From positions 1-64,000 of the forward strand of contig DATMFQ010000014.1 of NCBI GenBank assembly GCA_035556075.1: a stretch of DNA of 64,000 nucleotides, read 5' to 3'. A model generated the notes under the pieces. The model ran no database searches. It was not told the origin of the DNA and worked only from the letters and a program-made list of their open reading frames with translations. Position 1 is the first letter of the stretch. The number at the start of each line of letters is the position of its first letter. The translations under genes and the position numbers were made by a program. Below, one piece after another: positions 24,568 through 33,791 of the stretch. The DNA comes from 73-13 sp035556075 (GTDB taxonomy: Bacteria; Actinomycetota; Actinomycetes; Actinomycetales; Microbacteriaceae).

Positions 24568-25718
24568 TGGGCGGCTCCCTTGGTCGGGTTGGGGTCATCC
24601 GGGGCGGTGGCCCGCGGCAGTCGGATGGTGAAGGTCGCGCCCATGCCGGGCCGGGACCAGATGCTGACCTGCCCGCCGTGGTTGGCGACCGCGTGCTTGA
24701 CGATTGACAGGCCCAGGCCGGTCCCACCGGTCTGGCGGCTGCGCGCGGGGTCGCTCCGGAAGAACCGTTCGAAGATCCGGTCCTGCTCCTCCTCGGGGAT
24801 CCCGGGCCCGTGATCGGTGATCGCGATGTCAACGCTGTCGGCGCGGCCGACCACGCCGATGCCGACCCGGGAGTGCTCGGGTGAGTACTGCACCGCGTTG
24901 AGGACGAGGTTGTGGACCGCGACGAGCAGCGTCGCCTCGTGGCCGAGGACCGTCAGTCCCGTCGTGCCGCCGCGCAGCAGCTCGACGCGCTTGGCCTCCG
25001 CGACAACGTGATTCTGCTCAATTGCCGCGGTGATCACCGCATCGATCGACACGAGCTCGGGCTCGATCACGGTGCCGGCGCCCTGCACCCGCGACAGCTC
25101 GATGATGTCCTGCGTGAGCCGGGCCAGGCGCTGCGCCTCGGTGCTCAGGCGCGCCGCGAACTTCCGCACCTGCGCCGGATCATCGGCGGCCGAGTCCAGG
25201 GCTTCGGCCAGGAGGCTCACGGCACCGATCGGAGTCTTGAGCTCATGGCTGACGTTCGCGATGAAGTCACGTCGGACGGCATCCAGCCGCACCGAGTCCG
25301 TCCGGTCCTCGGCGATGACGAGCACGTAGCGAAGGCCGACCTGGGCCGCCGTGATGCTGAGATGCCGGATCGGATCGCGTCTGGCGGGGCCGGCCAGATC
25401 CAGCTCGCGCGACACCCGCTCGCCGCGGGCACGGACCTCGTCGACCACCTCCGCGATGCTCGGATGCACCCGGTCGCCGACGAGCACCGCGCTGCTCGCG
25501 CTCGGCGACTGCGCCAAGACCAGGTTTGACGCGGTCACCAGGATCGCCGGGGAACCGAGCACCCCGAGCACCGCGCCGAGTCCCTCGGGCACCTGCTCCG
25601 TGGCGAGCCGCCGGGCGCGTTCGCCACGGCGCGCCGCCCAAACCGCCAGCGCCGCCATGAGGACGCCAATGACGAGACCAAAGCCCAGCGCGACGGCGAC
25701 GAGCCAGGCCTGCACCAT
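24564..25718 (-). CDS. senX3: sensor histidine kinase, SenX3/PhoR-like
   Basis: The 384-residue kinase has one clear N-terminal membrane span (about 5-28), a PAS-like region (about 55-145), phospho-acceptor H158 in FIANVSHELKTP, and an ATPase domain with NAVQYS, DHGPGIP, FERFF and GGTGLGLSIVKH. No large extracellular sensor is present, so it probably senses phosphate indirectly through PstSCAB and PhoU. The ATG follows TACCCT by 7 bases, so the kinase-regulator pair starts leaderless. It is divergent from phoU. Confidence 0.87.
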   Translation of the reverse strand: MVQAWLVAVALGFGLVIGVLMAALAVWAARRGERARRLATEQVPEGLGAVLGVLGSPAILVTASNLVLAQSPSASSAVLVGDRVHPSIAEVVDEVRARGERVSRELDLAGPARRDPIRHLSITAAQVGLRYVLVIAEDRTDSVRLDAVRRDFIANVSHELKTPIGAVSLLAEALDSAADDPAQVRKFAARLSTEAQRLARLTQDIIELSRVQGAGTVIEPELVSIDAVITAAIEQNHVVAEAKRVELLRGGTTGLTVLGHEATLLVAVHNLVLNAVQYSPEHSRVGIGVVGRADSVDIAITDHGPGIPEEEQDRIFERFFRSDPARSRQTGGTGLGLSIVKHAVANHGGQVSIWSRPGMGATFTIRLPRATAPDDPNPTKGAAQ

Positions 25719-25780
25719 GCCTCCAAGGGTACGGGTCGCTCGCGGCGCGAAGCCTCCGAAGGCGTCCCCGATCACGTGAT

Positions 25781-25813
25781 GTTCACCGAACCGCCACCCG
25801 GGGTTCAACTGTC
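25781..25813 (+). promoter_or_regulatory. PHO-box-like repeats before phoU
   Basis: GTTCACCGAAC (25781) and GTTCAACTGTC (25803) are in register at 22 bases, twice the 11-base period, with a degenerate unit between them. They end about 28 bases before the GATAAT -10 at 25841. The layout is the same as upstream of pstS, so RegX3 control of phoU and perhaps autoregulation of senX3 is likely. Confidence 0.6.
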
Positions 25814-25840
25814 AGTCCGGATCGGCGCGAGACGGTGCGC

Positions 25841-25846
25841 GATAAT
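25841..25846 (+). promoter_or_regulatory. -10 box of phoU
   Basis: GATAAT within a short AT-rich patch, about 30 bases before the GTG start, with an AGAGGA ribosome site between. Confidence 0.5.
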
Positions 25847-25875
25847 AAGGGGCCGCTGAAGAGAGGACCGCCGTC

Positions 25876-26541
25876 GTGCGCGCAGTATTCCAGCAGGAGC
25901 TCCATGAGGTGCAGGCCCGGCTCATCGAGTTGGCGACCCTCGTCGCCGATTCAATCGAGGACGCCTCGAAGGCCTTCAACGAGTCCGATATCACCCTCGC
26001 CGAGCGGGTCATCGCCGGGGACCGCGTCATCGACGGCGCGACCGCGACGCTCGACGAGCTCGCCATCGACATCTTGGCGCGCCAGCAGCCGGTGGCCCGT
26101 GACCTGCGGCTCGTCGTCAGTGCGCTGCGCATGAGCGCCTCTCTCGAGCGGATGGGCGACATGGCGGGGCACATCGCGCAGCTCGCGCGCTACCGGTTCC
26201 CGGAGAAGGTCGCCCGCAAGTCGCTTCGCCCGCATTTCCACGAGCTGGGTGAGCTCACCGTCAAGATGGCGCGGCAACTGGTCCGGCTGCTCGAGACGAA
26301 CAACCTCAGCATCGCCGCGGAGATTCAGCAGGAGGACGACAAGGTCGACGCGCTGCGTGAAGCGGTGCTCGAGCGCATGCTCGGCGAGAAGTGGAAGGGC
26401 GAGCCGATGGACACCGTCGATGCGACCCTCGCCTCGCGGTACTACGAGCGCTTCGCCGACCACGCGGTCAAGATCGCGAAGAGGGTCGAGTACCTCAGCG
26501 ACGGCGAGTGGGTCCGCCCGCAGGACGAACCCGAGGTCTAA
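25876..26541 (+). CDS. phoU: phosphate signalling regulator PhoU
   Basis: The 221-residue all-helical protein has two PhoU repeats. The metal-binding helices carry LRMSASLERMGDMAGHIA near residues 89-106 and SRYYERFADHAVKIAKR near 187-203. PhoU links the Pst transporter to the SenX3 kinase and keeps it off when phosphate is plentiful. The GTG start has AGAGGA upstream. It is divergent from senX3, with a PHO-box-like element in the gap, and converges with ctaB. Confidence 0.95.
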   Translation: MRAVFQQELHEVQARLIELATLVADSIEDASKAFNESDITLAERVIAGDRVIDGATATLDELAIDILARQQPVARDLRLVVSALRMSASLERMGDMAGHIAQLARYRFPEKVARKSLRPHFHELGELTVKMARQLVRLLETNNLSIAAEIQQEDDKVDALREAVLERMLGEKWKGEPMDTVDATLASRYYERFADHAVKIAKRVEYLSDGEWVRPQDEPEV

Positions 26542-26574
26542 TCCCGCGCATGCCTGGCGAGTGCGCGTGCTGCC

Positions 26575-27504
26575 TCACAGCGGCAGGTGGACCAACGGCT
26601 CGACCGCGATCGCAACGAAGAGGAGCGCGAGGTACGAGTTCGAGCCGTGGAAGAGCCGCATCGGCTTCACCTCGGTATGCCGCAGCGCGCTCGCGTACAG
26701 CAGGTGCGCCTCGACGATGAACCACACCCCCGCCGCCGCGGCGACCCCCGTGTAGATCCAACCCATGCCGCCGACCGGGATGAGCAGCAGCGAGCAGATG
26801 ACGGTCGCCCAGGCGTACAGGATGATCTGGAGCCCGACGATCTGATCGCTGCGGACGACGGAGAGCATCGGCACGTCGGCTGCGCGGTAGTCCTCACGGT
26901 ACCGCATCGACAGCGGCCAGTAGTGCGGCGGAGTCCACAGGAAGATGACCCCGAAGAGGATGAGCGGCTCCCAGCTCAGCGACCCGGTCACCGCGGACCA
27001 GCCGATGAGGACGGGCATGCTGCCCGCGGCGCCGCCCCACACGATGTTCTGCGGGGTACGGCGCTTGAGCAGCATCGTGTAAATGAGGACGTAGAAGGCG
27101 ATCGCGGCGATAGCGAGCACCGCCGGGAGCCAGCCACACAGCAGCCAGAGCCACGCGGTCGCGACGATGCCGAGCACCCAGGCGAAGACGAGGGCCTCGC
27201 CGTCACCGATCGACCCGATCGCAAGCGGGCGCTTGGCAGTGCGGCTCATGACCCGGTCGATATCGCGGTCGAACCACATGTTGAAGGCGTTGGCCGAGCC
27301 CGCCGCAAGGGTGCCGCCGACGAGGGTCGCCAGCACGAGCCAGAGGTCGGGCACGCCGCGCGCCGCCAGGAACATCGTCGGCACGGTCGTGATGAGCAGG
27401 AGTTCGATGACGCGCGGCTTCGTCAGGGCGATGAATGCGCGGACCCGGGCGATCCCGGTGGCTCGAGACCCGCTTGGGGCGATCGGCGTCACGGTCTGGG
27501 TCAC
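26575..27504 (-). CDS. ctaB: heme O synthase (protoheme IX farnesyltransferase)
   Basis: The 309-residue UbiA-family prenyltransferase has about nine spans. The first Asp-rich motif is NMWFDRDID near residues 81-89, followed by MSRTAKRPL. The second conserved region is WPLSMRYREDYRAADVPML. It attaches a farnesyl group to heme B, giving heme O for CtaA. GTG at 27504 is chosen because TAGACT is 7 bases upstream; an in-frame start further up would overlap the promoter. The divergent ctaB/tkt arrangement is common in Actinobacteria. Confidence 0.95.
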   Translation of the reverse strand: MTQTVTPIAPSGSRATGIARVRAFIALTKPRVIELLLITTVPTMFLAARGVPDLWLVLATLVGGTLAAGSANAFNMWFDRDIDRVMSRTAKRPLAIGSIGDGEALVFAWVLGIVATAWLWLLCGWLPAVLAIAAIAFYVLIYTMLLKRRTPQNIVWGGAAGSMPVLIGWSAVTGSLSWEPLILFGVIFLWTPPHYWPLSMRYREDYRAADVPMLSVVRSDQIVGLQIILYAWATVICSLLLIPVGGMGWIYTGVAAAAGVWFIVEAHLLYASALRHTEVKPMRLFHGSNSYLALLFVAIAVEPLVHLPL

Positions 27505-27543
27505 GCGCCGCAGTCTACGCCGCACGCCTGAGCGGGCCCGTCA

Positions 27544-27549
27544 TAGGAT
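27544..27549 (+). promoter_or_regulatory. -10 box of the tkt operon (leaderless)
   Basis: TAGGAT is 6 bases before the tkt GTG. All six genes from tkt to pgl are packed behind it, so this is the main promoter of the sugar-phosphate operon. Confidence 0.55.
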
Positions 27550-27555
27550 TGGCGA

Positions 27556-29607
27556 GTGGCATCGCTGAGCTGGACCGAAACTGACAAGCGGGCGGTTGAC
27601 ACCGCGAGGATCCTCGCGGCCGACGCCGTCGAGCGGGCCGGCAGCGGCCACCCGGGCACCGCGATGAGCCTCGCGCCTGCCGCGTACCTGCTGTATCAGC
27701 GGGTCATGCGGCACGACCCCGCCGACCCCCACTGGATCGGTCGCGATCGCTTCGTGCTCTCGGCGGGGCACTCGAGTCTCACGCAGTACATCCAGCTCTA
27801 CTTCGGCGGCTTCGGGCTCGAGCTCGAGGACCTCCGGGCGCTGCGCACCCTGCACTCGAAGACGCCTGGGCACCCCGAGTACGGGCACACCGCCGGTGTG
27901 GAGATCACGACCGGTCCGCTCGGCACCGGCATCGCCTCCGCGGTTGGCTTCGCCTACGCGGCCCGCTATGAGCGAGGCCTGTTCGACCCGGATGCCGCGC
28001 CCGGCACCAGTCCCTTCGACCACTTCGTCTATGTCATTGCCGGCGACGGGGACCTGCAGGAGGGGGTGTCCTCGGAGGCGTCGAGCCTCGCGGGCCACCA
28101 GGGCCTCGGCAACCTCATCGCCATCTACGACGCGAACCGCATCTCGATCGAGGGCGACACCGACGTCTCCTTCACGGAAGACGTCGCCGCCCGATACCGC
28201 GCCTACGGCTGGCAGGTCATCGAGGTGGACTGGCTGCGCACCGGCGAGTACGTCGAGGACGTCACGGCGCTGCACGAGGCGATCCGCCAGGCGCAGGACG
28301 ACGACGCACGCCCCTCCCTCATCGTGCTGCGCACGATCATCGGCTGGCCCGCGCCCGCGAAGAAAGGCACTGAGGCCGTCCACGGCGCGGCGCTCGGCCC
28401 GGACGAGGTGGCCGCGACGAAGGAGCTGCTCGGCTTCGACCCGGCCCGCGACTTCCAGGTCGAGCCGGAGGTCCTCGCGCACACCCGGGAGCTCGTCGCC
28501 CGCGGCGCGGCGGCGCGGGCCCAGTGGCAGGCCCGATTCGACGCCTGGTCGGAGGCGAACCCGGCGCGTCGCGCGCTGCTCGACCGGCTCGAGGCCGGTG
28601 AGCTGCCAGAGGGACTCGACGAGGCGCTCCCGGTCTGGGCCGCGGGCGAGTCCATCGCCACGCGCGCCGCGAGCGGGAAGGTCATCAACGCGCTGGCCCC
28701 CGTCATGCCGGAGCTGTGGGGCGGTTCCGCCGACCTCGCCGGGTCGAACAACACGACCATCACCGGTGCGCCCTCGTTCCTGCCCGCCGGTCGCTCGACG
28801 GCGGAGTGGAGTGGGTCGCCGTACGGCCGCGTGCTGCACTTCGGCATCCGCGAATTCGCGATGGGCACGATCCTCAACGGCATCGTGCTGCACGGCCCCA
28901 CCAGGCCATTCGGCGGCACCTTCCTCATCTTCAGCGACTACATGCGCCCGGCGGTCCGCCTGGCGGCGCTCATGCGCATCCCGTCGATCTTCGTCTGGAC
29001 ACACGACTCGGTCGCCCTCGGCGGCGACGGCCCGACCCACCAGCCGATCGAACACCTCGCCGCGCTGCGGGCCATCCCGGGGCTCGATGTCATTCGTCCC
29101 GCCGATGCGAATGAGACGGCCTGGGCGTGGCGCACCGTGCTCGAGCGCCGCGGCGGCCCGGCGGGCCTCGCGCTCTCCCGGCAGAATCTGCCCGTCGTCA
29201 CGACGGGTGAGCAGACCGCCCGCGGTGCATACGTTCTCGCGGACGCGGCCAACAGCGCCCCCGCGGCAATCATCATCGCCACCGGATCCGAGGTGCAGCT
29301 CGCCCTCGAGGCCCGGGAGTCGCTCGCCGCCGAGGGGGTGGGCGTCCGCGTCGTCTCGGCGCCCTGCCTCGAGTGGTTCGAGGAGCAGGACGAGGCGTAC
29401 CGCGAGTCGGTGCTGCCTGCCACGGTGACCGCGCGGGTGTCGGTCGAGGCCGGGCTCGCCCTCAGCTGGCACCGCTACGTCGGCACCGCAGGCCGGACGG
29501 TGTCGATCGAACACTTCGGGGCGTCGGCGGACGGCGCCGAGCTGCTGCGCGAGTACGGCATCACGACGGAGGCCGTCATCGCGGCGGTCAAGGAGGCGAT
29601 CGCATGA
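27556..29607 (+). CDS. tkt: transketolase
   Basis: The 683-residue protein moves two-carbon units between sugar phosphates with thiamine diphosphate. The N-terminal domain has GHPGTAMSLAP, GPLGTGIASAVGFA and the cofactor/Mg2+ motif GDGDLQEG...IAIYDAN (about 162-200). The middle domain has FGIREFAMG and THDSVALGGDGPTHQPIEHL. The length is usual. GTG start, leaderless. It ends by overlapping tal as ATGA, starting a chain of coupled genes. Confidence 0.97.
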   Translation: MASLSWTETDKRAVDTARILAADAVERAGSGHPGTAMSLAPAAYLLYQRVMRHDPADPHWIGRDRFVLSAGHSSLTQYIQLYFGGFGLELEDLRALRTLHSKTPGHPEYGHTAGVEITTGPLGTGIASAVGFAYAARYERGLFDPDAAPGTSPFDHFVYVIAGDGDLQEGVSSEASSLAGHQGLGNLIAIYDANRISIEGDTDVSFTEDVAARYRAYGWQVIEVDWLRTGEYVEDVTALHEAIRQAQDDDARPSLIVLRTIIGWPAPAKKGTEAVHGAALGPDEVAATKELLGFDPARDFQVEPEVLAHTRELVARGAAARAQWQARFDAWSEANPARRALLDRLEAGELPEGLDEALPVWAAGESIATRAASGKVINALAPVMPELWGGSADLAGSNNTTITGAPSFLPAGRSTAEWSGSPYGRVLHFGIREFAMGTILNGIVLHGPTRPFGGTFLIFSDYMRPAVRLAALMRIPSIFVWTHDSVALGGDGPTHQPIEHLAALRAIPGLDVIRPADANETAWAWRTVLERRGGPAGLALSRQNLPVVTTGEQTARGAYVLADAANSAPAAIIIATGSEVQLALEARESLAAEGVGVRVVSAPCLEWFEEQDEAYRESVLPATVTARVSVEAGLALSWHRYVGTAGRTVSIEHFGASADGAELLREYGITTEAVIAAVKEAIA

Positions 29608-30704
29608 CGACACGGACCCAGGAGCTCAGCGACCTCGGAGTCAGCATCTGGCTGGATGACCTGTCTCGGGAGCGCATTGACTCCGGGAGCCTCGCGGAGC
29701 TCATCCAGACGCGGAACGTCGTCGGGGTCACGACGAACCCGACGATCTTCGCGGGCGCCATTGCCAACGGCCACCAATACGAGGAGCAGCTTGCGGCGCT
29801 CGCCGCCACGGGCGTCGACGCGGCGACGGCCATCATGCGGCTCACGACGGACGATGTGCGCGCGGCGTGTGACGTGTTCCGTCCGGTCTACGAGGCGACG
29901 GGCGGGCGCGACGGGCGGGTCTCGATCGAGGTCTCCCCCGACCTCGCCGACGACACCGAGGGCACCATCGCCCAGGCGCTCGAGCTGTGGGCCGCCGTCG
30001 ACCGTGACAACGCGATGATCAAGATCCCCGCGACCCCCGCGGGCGTGCCGGCCATCACCGCGGTGCTCGGCCGCGGCGTGTCGGTCAACGTGACGCTCAT
30101 CTTCTCCCTGGTCCGCTACGCGGAGGTCATCGAGGCGACGCTCGACGGCCTCGAGCTCGCGGCCGCGAACGGCCACGACCTCGCGGGCATCCGCAGCGTC
30201 GCCTCATTCTTCGTCTCGCGGGTCGACACGGAGGTCGACAAGCGCCTCGGCGACGCGCACCCCGAGCTGCGCTCGAAGGCCGGGATCGCGAATGCGCGGC
30301 TCGCCTACGAGCTGTACGAGCAGTCCTTCGCGACGCCGCGTGCGACGGCGCTGCTGGCGGCCGGCGCCCACCGCCAGCGCCCGCTCTGGGCCTCGACCGG
30401 CGTCAAGGACCCGGCGCTGCCCGACACGCTGTACGTCACCCACCTCGCCGTCGCCGACACCGTCAACACGATGCCCGAGAAGACACTCGAGGCGACCTAC
30501 GATCACGCGCCGCTGGTCGGCGATGCCGTCACCGGGGCCTACGAACAGTCGCGCGAGGTGCTCGCGGGCCTCGCGGCGGTCGGCATCGACATCGACGACG
30601 TCACGGCGCTCCTCGAGCGCGAGGGCGTCGAGAAGTTCACCGCGTCCTGGCAGGAGCTGCTCGACACGGTGGAGACCGCCTTGACCGGAGCGAAGGGCCA
30701 GTGA
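29604..30704 (+). CDS. tal: transaldolase
   Basis: The 366-residue transaldolase transfers a dihydroxyacetone unit between sugar phosphates. Family blocks are SIWLDDLSRERI near the start, GVTTNPTIF near 36-44, the Schiff-base Lys in NAMIKIPAT near 138-146, and SVNVTLIFS. It is the longer actinobacterial type (about 370 residues). Its ATG overlaps the tkt stop, and pgi begins just after its own stop. Confidence 0.96.
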   Translation: MTTRTQELSDLGVSIWLDDLSRERIDSGSLAELIQTRNVVGVTTNPTIFAGAIANGHQYEEQLAALAATGVDAATAIMRLTTDDVRAACDVFRPVYEATGGRDGRVSIEVSPDLADDTEGTIAQALELWAAVDRDNAMIKIPATPAGVPAITAVLGRGVSVNVTLIFSLVRYAEVIEATLDGLELAAANGHDLAGIRSVASFFVSRVDTEVDKRLGDAHPELRSKAGIANARLAYELYEQSFATPRATALLAAGAHRQRPLWASTGVKDPALPDTLYVTHLAVADTVNTMPEKTLEATYDHAPLVGDAVTGAYEQSREVLAGLAAVGIDIDDVTALLEREGVEKFTASWQELLDTVETALTGAKGQ

Positions 30705-30705
30705 C

Positions 30706-32253
30706 ATGACCGTGCGAATCGTCGCGACGGGCGCCGCCCGCGAGGCCGTCGATCGTGTCGTGCCACAGCTCGTCAGCGACCTCGTCGCGAGTCGCCTCGC
30801 CGCACAGGACGAGACGCTCTGGGGGGCCGCGGCGGCGGACGAGGCCCGCATTCGTCTCGGCTGGACCGAGGCCGTCGCGATCTCGCGACCCCTTGTCGGC
30901 GACATCCTCGCGCTGCGGGAGCGACTGACCTCCCTCGGCATCGACCGGATCGTGCTGTGCGGGATGGGTGGCTCCTCGCTCGCCCCCGAGGTCATCACCG
31001 CCACCTACGGGGTCCCGCTCGTCGTCCTCGACTCGACGCAGCCCGACCAGGTCGCCGCCGCGGTCGTCGACCTCGAACGGACCGCGGTCGTCGTCGCCTC
31101 GAAGTCGGGCTCGACGCTCGAGACCGACAGCCAGCAGCGCACCTTCGAGGCCGCGTTCCGCGGTGCCGGCATCGACCCCGTCGACCGCCTCATCATCGTC
31201 ACGGATCCCGGATCGCCGCTCGACATCGCGGCGCGTGCCGACGGCTACCGCGTCGTCAACGCCGATCCGAATGTCGGCGGCCGCTACAGCGCCCTCACCG
31301 CCTTCGGCCTCGTGCCCTCCGGTCTCGCGGGGGTCGACATCGCGGCGCTCCTCGACGAGGCCGAGTCGGTCCTGCTCGAGCTCGCGATGGACACGCCGAG
31401 CAACCCCGGCCTCATCCTCGGCGCCGTCATGGCCGGGACCCGGCCGCTCCACGACAAGCTCGGCATCGTCGCCGACGGCACGCACATCGTCGGCTTCGGC
31501 GACTGGGCGGAGCAGCTCATCGCCGAGTCGACGGGCAAGGAACGCAGCGGGATCCTCCCCGTCGTGCTCGAGCCCGACGCCCCGGAGCTGCGCACCGGAC
31601 TGAGCGACCTGCAGGTCGTTCGCATCGTTGGCAGCTTCGAGGCGACCCGGGAGGTCAAGCCGGGTGAGGTGGAGATCACCGGCACCCTCGGTGCCATGCT
31701 GCTCGTGTGGGAGACCGCGACAGCGGTGGCGGGGCGGCTGCTCGGCACGAACCCCTTCGACCAGCCTGACGTCGAGTCCGCGAAAGCCGCGGCGCGCGCC
31801 CTCATCGATGACCTCACGCCGCCACCGACGGGTGTCCCCGTCGACGCGGCCAGCGCCGAGCTCATCGAGCTGCTCGGCAGCGTCCCCGACGACGGCTACC
31901 TCGCGATCCAGGCCTACCTCGACCGGGAGCACGACCCCGGCTTCACCGCGCTGCGCGACCGGATCGCGGAGCGGATCGGGCGCCCGGTCACCTTCGGCTG
32001 GGGACCACGATTCCTCCACTCGACGGGGCAGTACCACAAGGGCGGACCGGCCAACGGGGTCTTCCTGCAACTGCTCGCCCCCGCGACGGAAGATCTCGAC
32101 ATCCCCGGGCGCGACTTCAGCTTCGGGCGACTCATCGCGGCGCAGGCCGCCGGGGATGCCGCCGTGCTGCGTGGGCAGGGCAGGCCGGTCCTCACGCTCG
32201 AGCTCGACGATGCGGTCAGCGGGCTCCGACGTCTCCTGGAGCTCGTAGGTTGA
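30706..32253 (+). CDS. pgi: glucose-6-phosphate isomerase
   Basis: The 515-residue protein interconverts glucose-6-phosphate and fructose-6-phosphate. Phosphate-binding blocks are LCGMGGSSLAPEV near residues 84-96 and VVASKSGSTLET, with further active-site segments GRYSALTAFGLVPS and LHSTGQYHKGGPANGVFLQL. It is the variant often found between tal and zwf in actinobacteria and shorter than the 550-residue E. coli type. One base separates it from the tal stop. Confidence 0.92.
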   Translation: MTVRIVATGAAREAVDRVVPQLVSDLVASRLAAQDETLWGAAAADEARIRLGWTEAVAISRPLVGDILALRERLTSLGIDRIVLCGMGGSSLAPEVITATYGVPLVVLDSTQPDQVAAAVVDLERTAVVVASKSGSTLETDSQQRTFEAAFRGAGIDPVDRLIIVTDPGSPLDIAARADGYRVVNADPNVGGRYSALTAFGLVPSGLAGVDIAALLDEAESVLLELAMDTPSNPGLILGAVMAGTRPLHDKLGIVADGTHIVGFGDWAEQLIAESTGKERSGILPVVLEPDAPELRTGLSDLQVVRIVGSFEATREVKPGEVEITGTLGAMLLVWETATAVAGRLLGTNPFDQPDVESAKAAARALIDDLTPPPTGVPVDAASAELIELLGSVPDDGYLAIQAYLDREHDPGFTALRDRIAERIGRPVTFGWGPRFLHSTGQYHKGGPANGVFLQLLAPATEDLDIPGRDFSFGRLIAAQAAGDAAVLRGQGRPVLTLELDDAVSGLRRLLELVG

Positions 32254-33791
32254 CGCCCGTTGAGATCGCCGCGGGCCGCAACCCACTGCGGGTCGAGGCG
32301 GATCGTCGACTGGCACGCATCGCCGGACCGAGCTCGCTCATCATCTTCGGAGTGACGGGCGACCTCAGCCGAAAAAAGCTGCTCCCCGCGGTGTACGACC
32401 TCGCCAATCGCGGGCTGCTGTCGCCCGCATTCGGCCTCGTCGGGTTTGCGCGTCGCGACTGGGACGATGCCCAATTCACCGAGGTCGTCCACGAGGCGGT
32501 ACGGCAGCATGCCCGGACGCAGTACGACGAAGAAGTGTGGCGACAGCTGGCGCGCGGCATCAGATTCGTCGCGGGCGAGTTCGATGACGAGGACGCCTTT
32601 GCGCGGCTGCGCACCACCGTCGAGCGCCTTGACACGGATCGCGGCACGATGGGCAACCACGGGTTCTACCTGTCCATCCCGCCGAGATCCTTCCCCGTCG
32701 TCACCGAGCGGCTCCGCGACTCCGGACTCGCGAACCCGGCGAACGGGCAGTGGCGACGCGTCGTCGTCGAGAAGCCCTTCGGCAATGACCTGCAGTCCGC
32801 GCGCGAGCTCAATGACGTCGTCAGCTCCGTCTTTCCCCCCGACTCGGTGTTTCGCATCGACCACTATCTCGGCAAGGAGACGGTGCAGAACATCCTCGCG
32901 CTGCGCTTCGCGAACGAGCTCTTTGAGCCGCTGTGGCGGGCGGAGCACGTCGATCACGTGCAGATCACGATGGCCGAGGACATGGGGGTCGGCGGTCGCG
33001 CTGGCTACTACGACGGCGTCGGCGCCGCCCGGGACGTCATCCAGAACCACCTGCTCCAGCTACTCGCGCTCACCGCGATGGAGGAGCCGGTCTCCTTCGC
33101 GGCGAAGCACCTCCGCGCCGAGAAGGAGAAGGTGCTGTCTGCCGTGCGGCTGCCGGACGATCTCGCCCGCTACACCGCGCGTGGGCAGTACAGCGGTGGA
33201 TGGCAGGGCGGCGAGCAGGTCGTCGGCTTCCTCGAGGAGGCGGGCATGCCGCCAGACTCGACGACGGAGACCTTCGCCGCCATGCGGCTCGACATCGATA
33301 CCCGCCGCTGGACCGGGGTGCCGTTCTACCTACGCACCGGCAAGCGCCTCGGGCGCCGCGTCACCGAGATCGCTGTCGTCTTCAAGCGGGCACCCCAGTA
33401 CCTCTTCGACGCCGCGCAGACCACCGCGCTCGGCGCGAACGCGCTCGTCATCCGGGTGCAGCCGGACGAGGGCGTCACGATCCGGTTCGGCTCGAAAGTC
33501 CCCGGCGCGGGCATGCAGGTGCGCGACGTCACGATGGACTTCGGCTACGGCCACGCATTCACCGAGCAGAGCCCCGAGGCCTACGAACGGCTCATCCTCG
33601 ACGTGCTCCTCGGCGACCCCCCGCTCTTCCCCCGTCACGAAGAGGTCGAGCTCTCTTGGCAGATCCTCGATCCGGTCGAGGACTTCTGGACGACGCAGGG
33701 CCAGCCCGAGCAGTATCGGCCGGGGACGTGGGGCCCGGCCGGCGCCGACCGGCTCATGGCCGCCGATGGGCGCAGCTGGAGGCTGCCATGA
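32250..33791 (+). CDS. zwf: glucose-6-phosphate 1-dehydrogenase
   Basis: The 513-residue enzyme opens the oxidative pentose-phosphate path. NADP-binding FGVTGDLSRKKL lies near residues 33-44, the catalytic site RIDHYLGKE near 201-209, and VPFYLRTGKRL near 359-369. The TTG at 32250 overlaps the pgi stop and gives the N-terminus MTPVEIAAGRNPLR, which is typical of actinobacterial Zwf, so it is preferred over internal starts. GGAG lies about 9 bases upstream. Confidence 0.97.
   Translation: MTPVEIAAGRNPLRVEADRRLARIAGPSSLIIFGVTGDLSRKKLLPAVYDLANRGLLSPAFGLVGFARRDWDDAQFTEVVHEAVRQHARTQYDEEVWRQLARGIRFVAGEFDDEDAFARLRTTVERLDTDRGTMGNHGFYLSIPPRSFPVVTERLRDSGLANPANGQWRRVVVEKPFGNDLQSARELNDVVSSVFPPDSVFRIDHYLGKETVQNILALRFANELFEPLWRAEHVDHVQITMAEDMGVGGRAGYYDGVGAARDVIQNHLLQLLALTAMEEPVSFAAKHLRAEKEKVLSAVRLPDDLARYTARGQYSGGWQGGEQVVGFLEEAGMPPDSTTETFAAMRLDIDTRRWTGVPFYLRTGKRLGRRVTEIAVVFKRAPQYLFDAAQTTALGANALVIRVQPDEGVTIRFGSKVPGAGMQVRDVTMDFGYGHAFTEQSPEAYERLILDVLLGDPPLFPRHEEVELSWQILDPVEDFWTTQGQPEQYRPGTWGPAGADRLMAADGRSWRLP

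Noticed and set aside
27541..29613. 690-codon open frame antisense to tkt
   Set aside because: It is the mirror of a full-length transketolase. The translation is Arg/Asp/Gly-rich without motifs.
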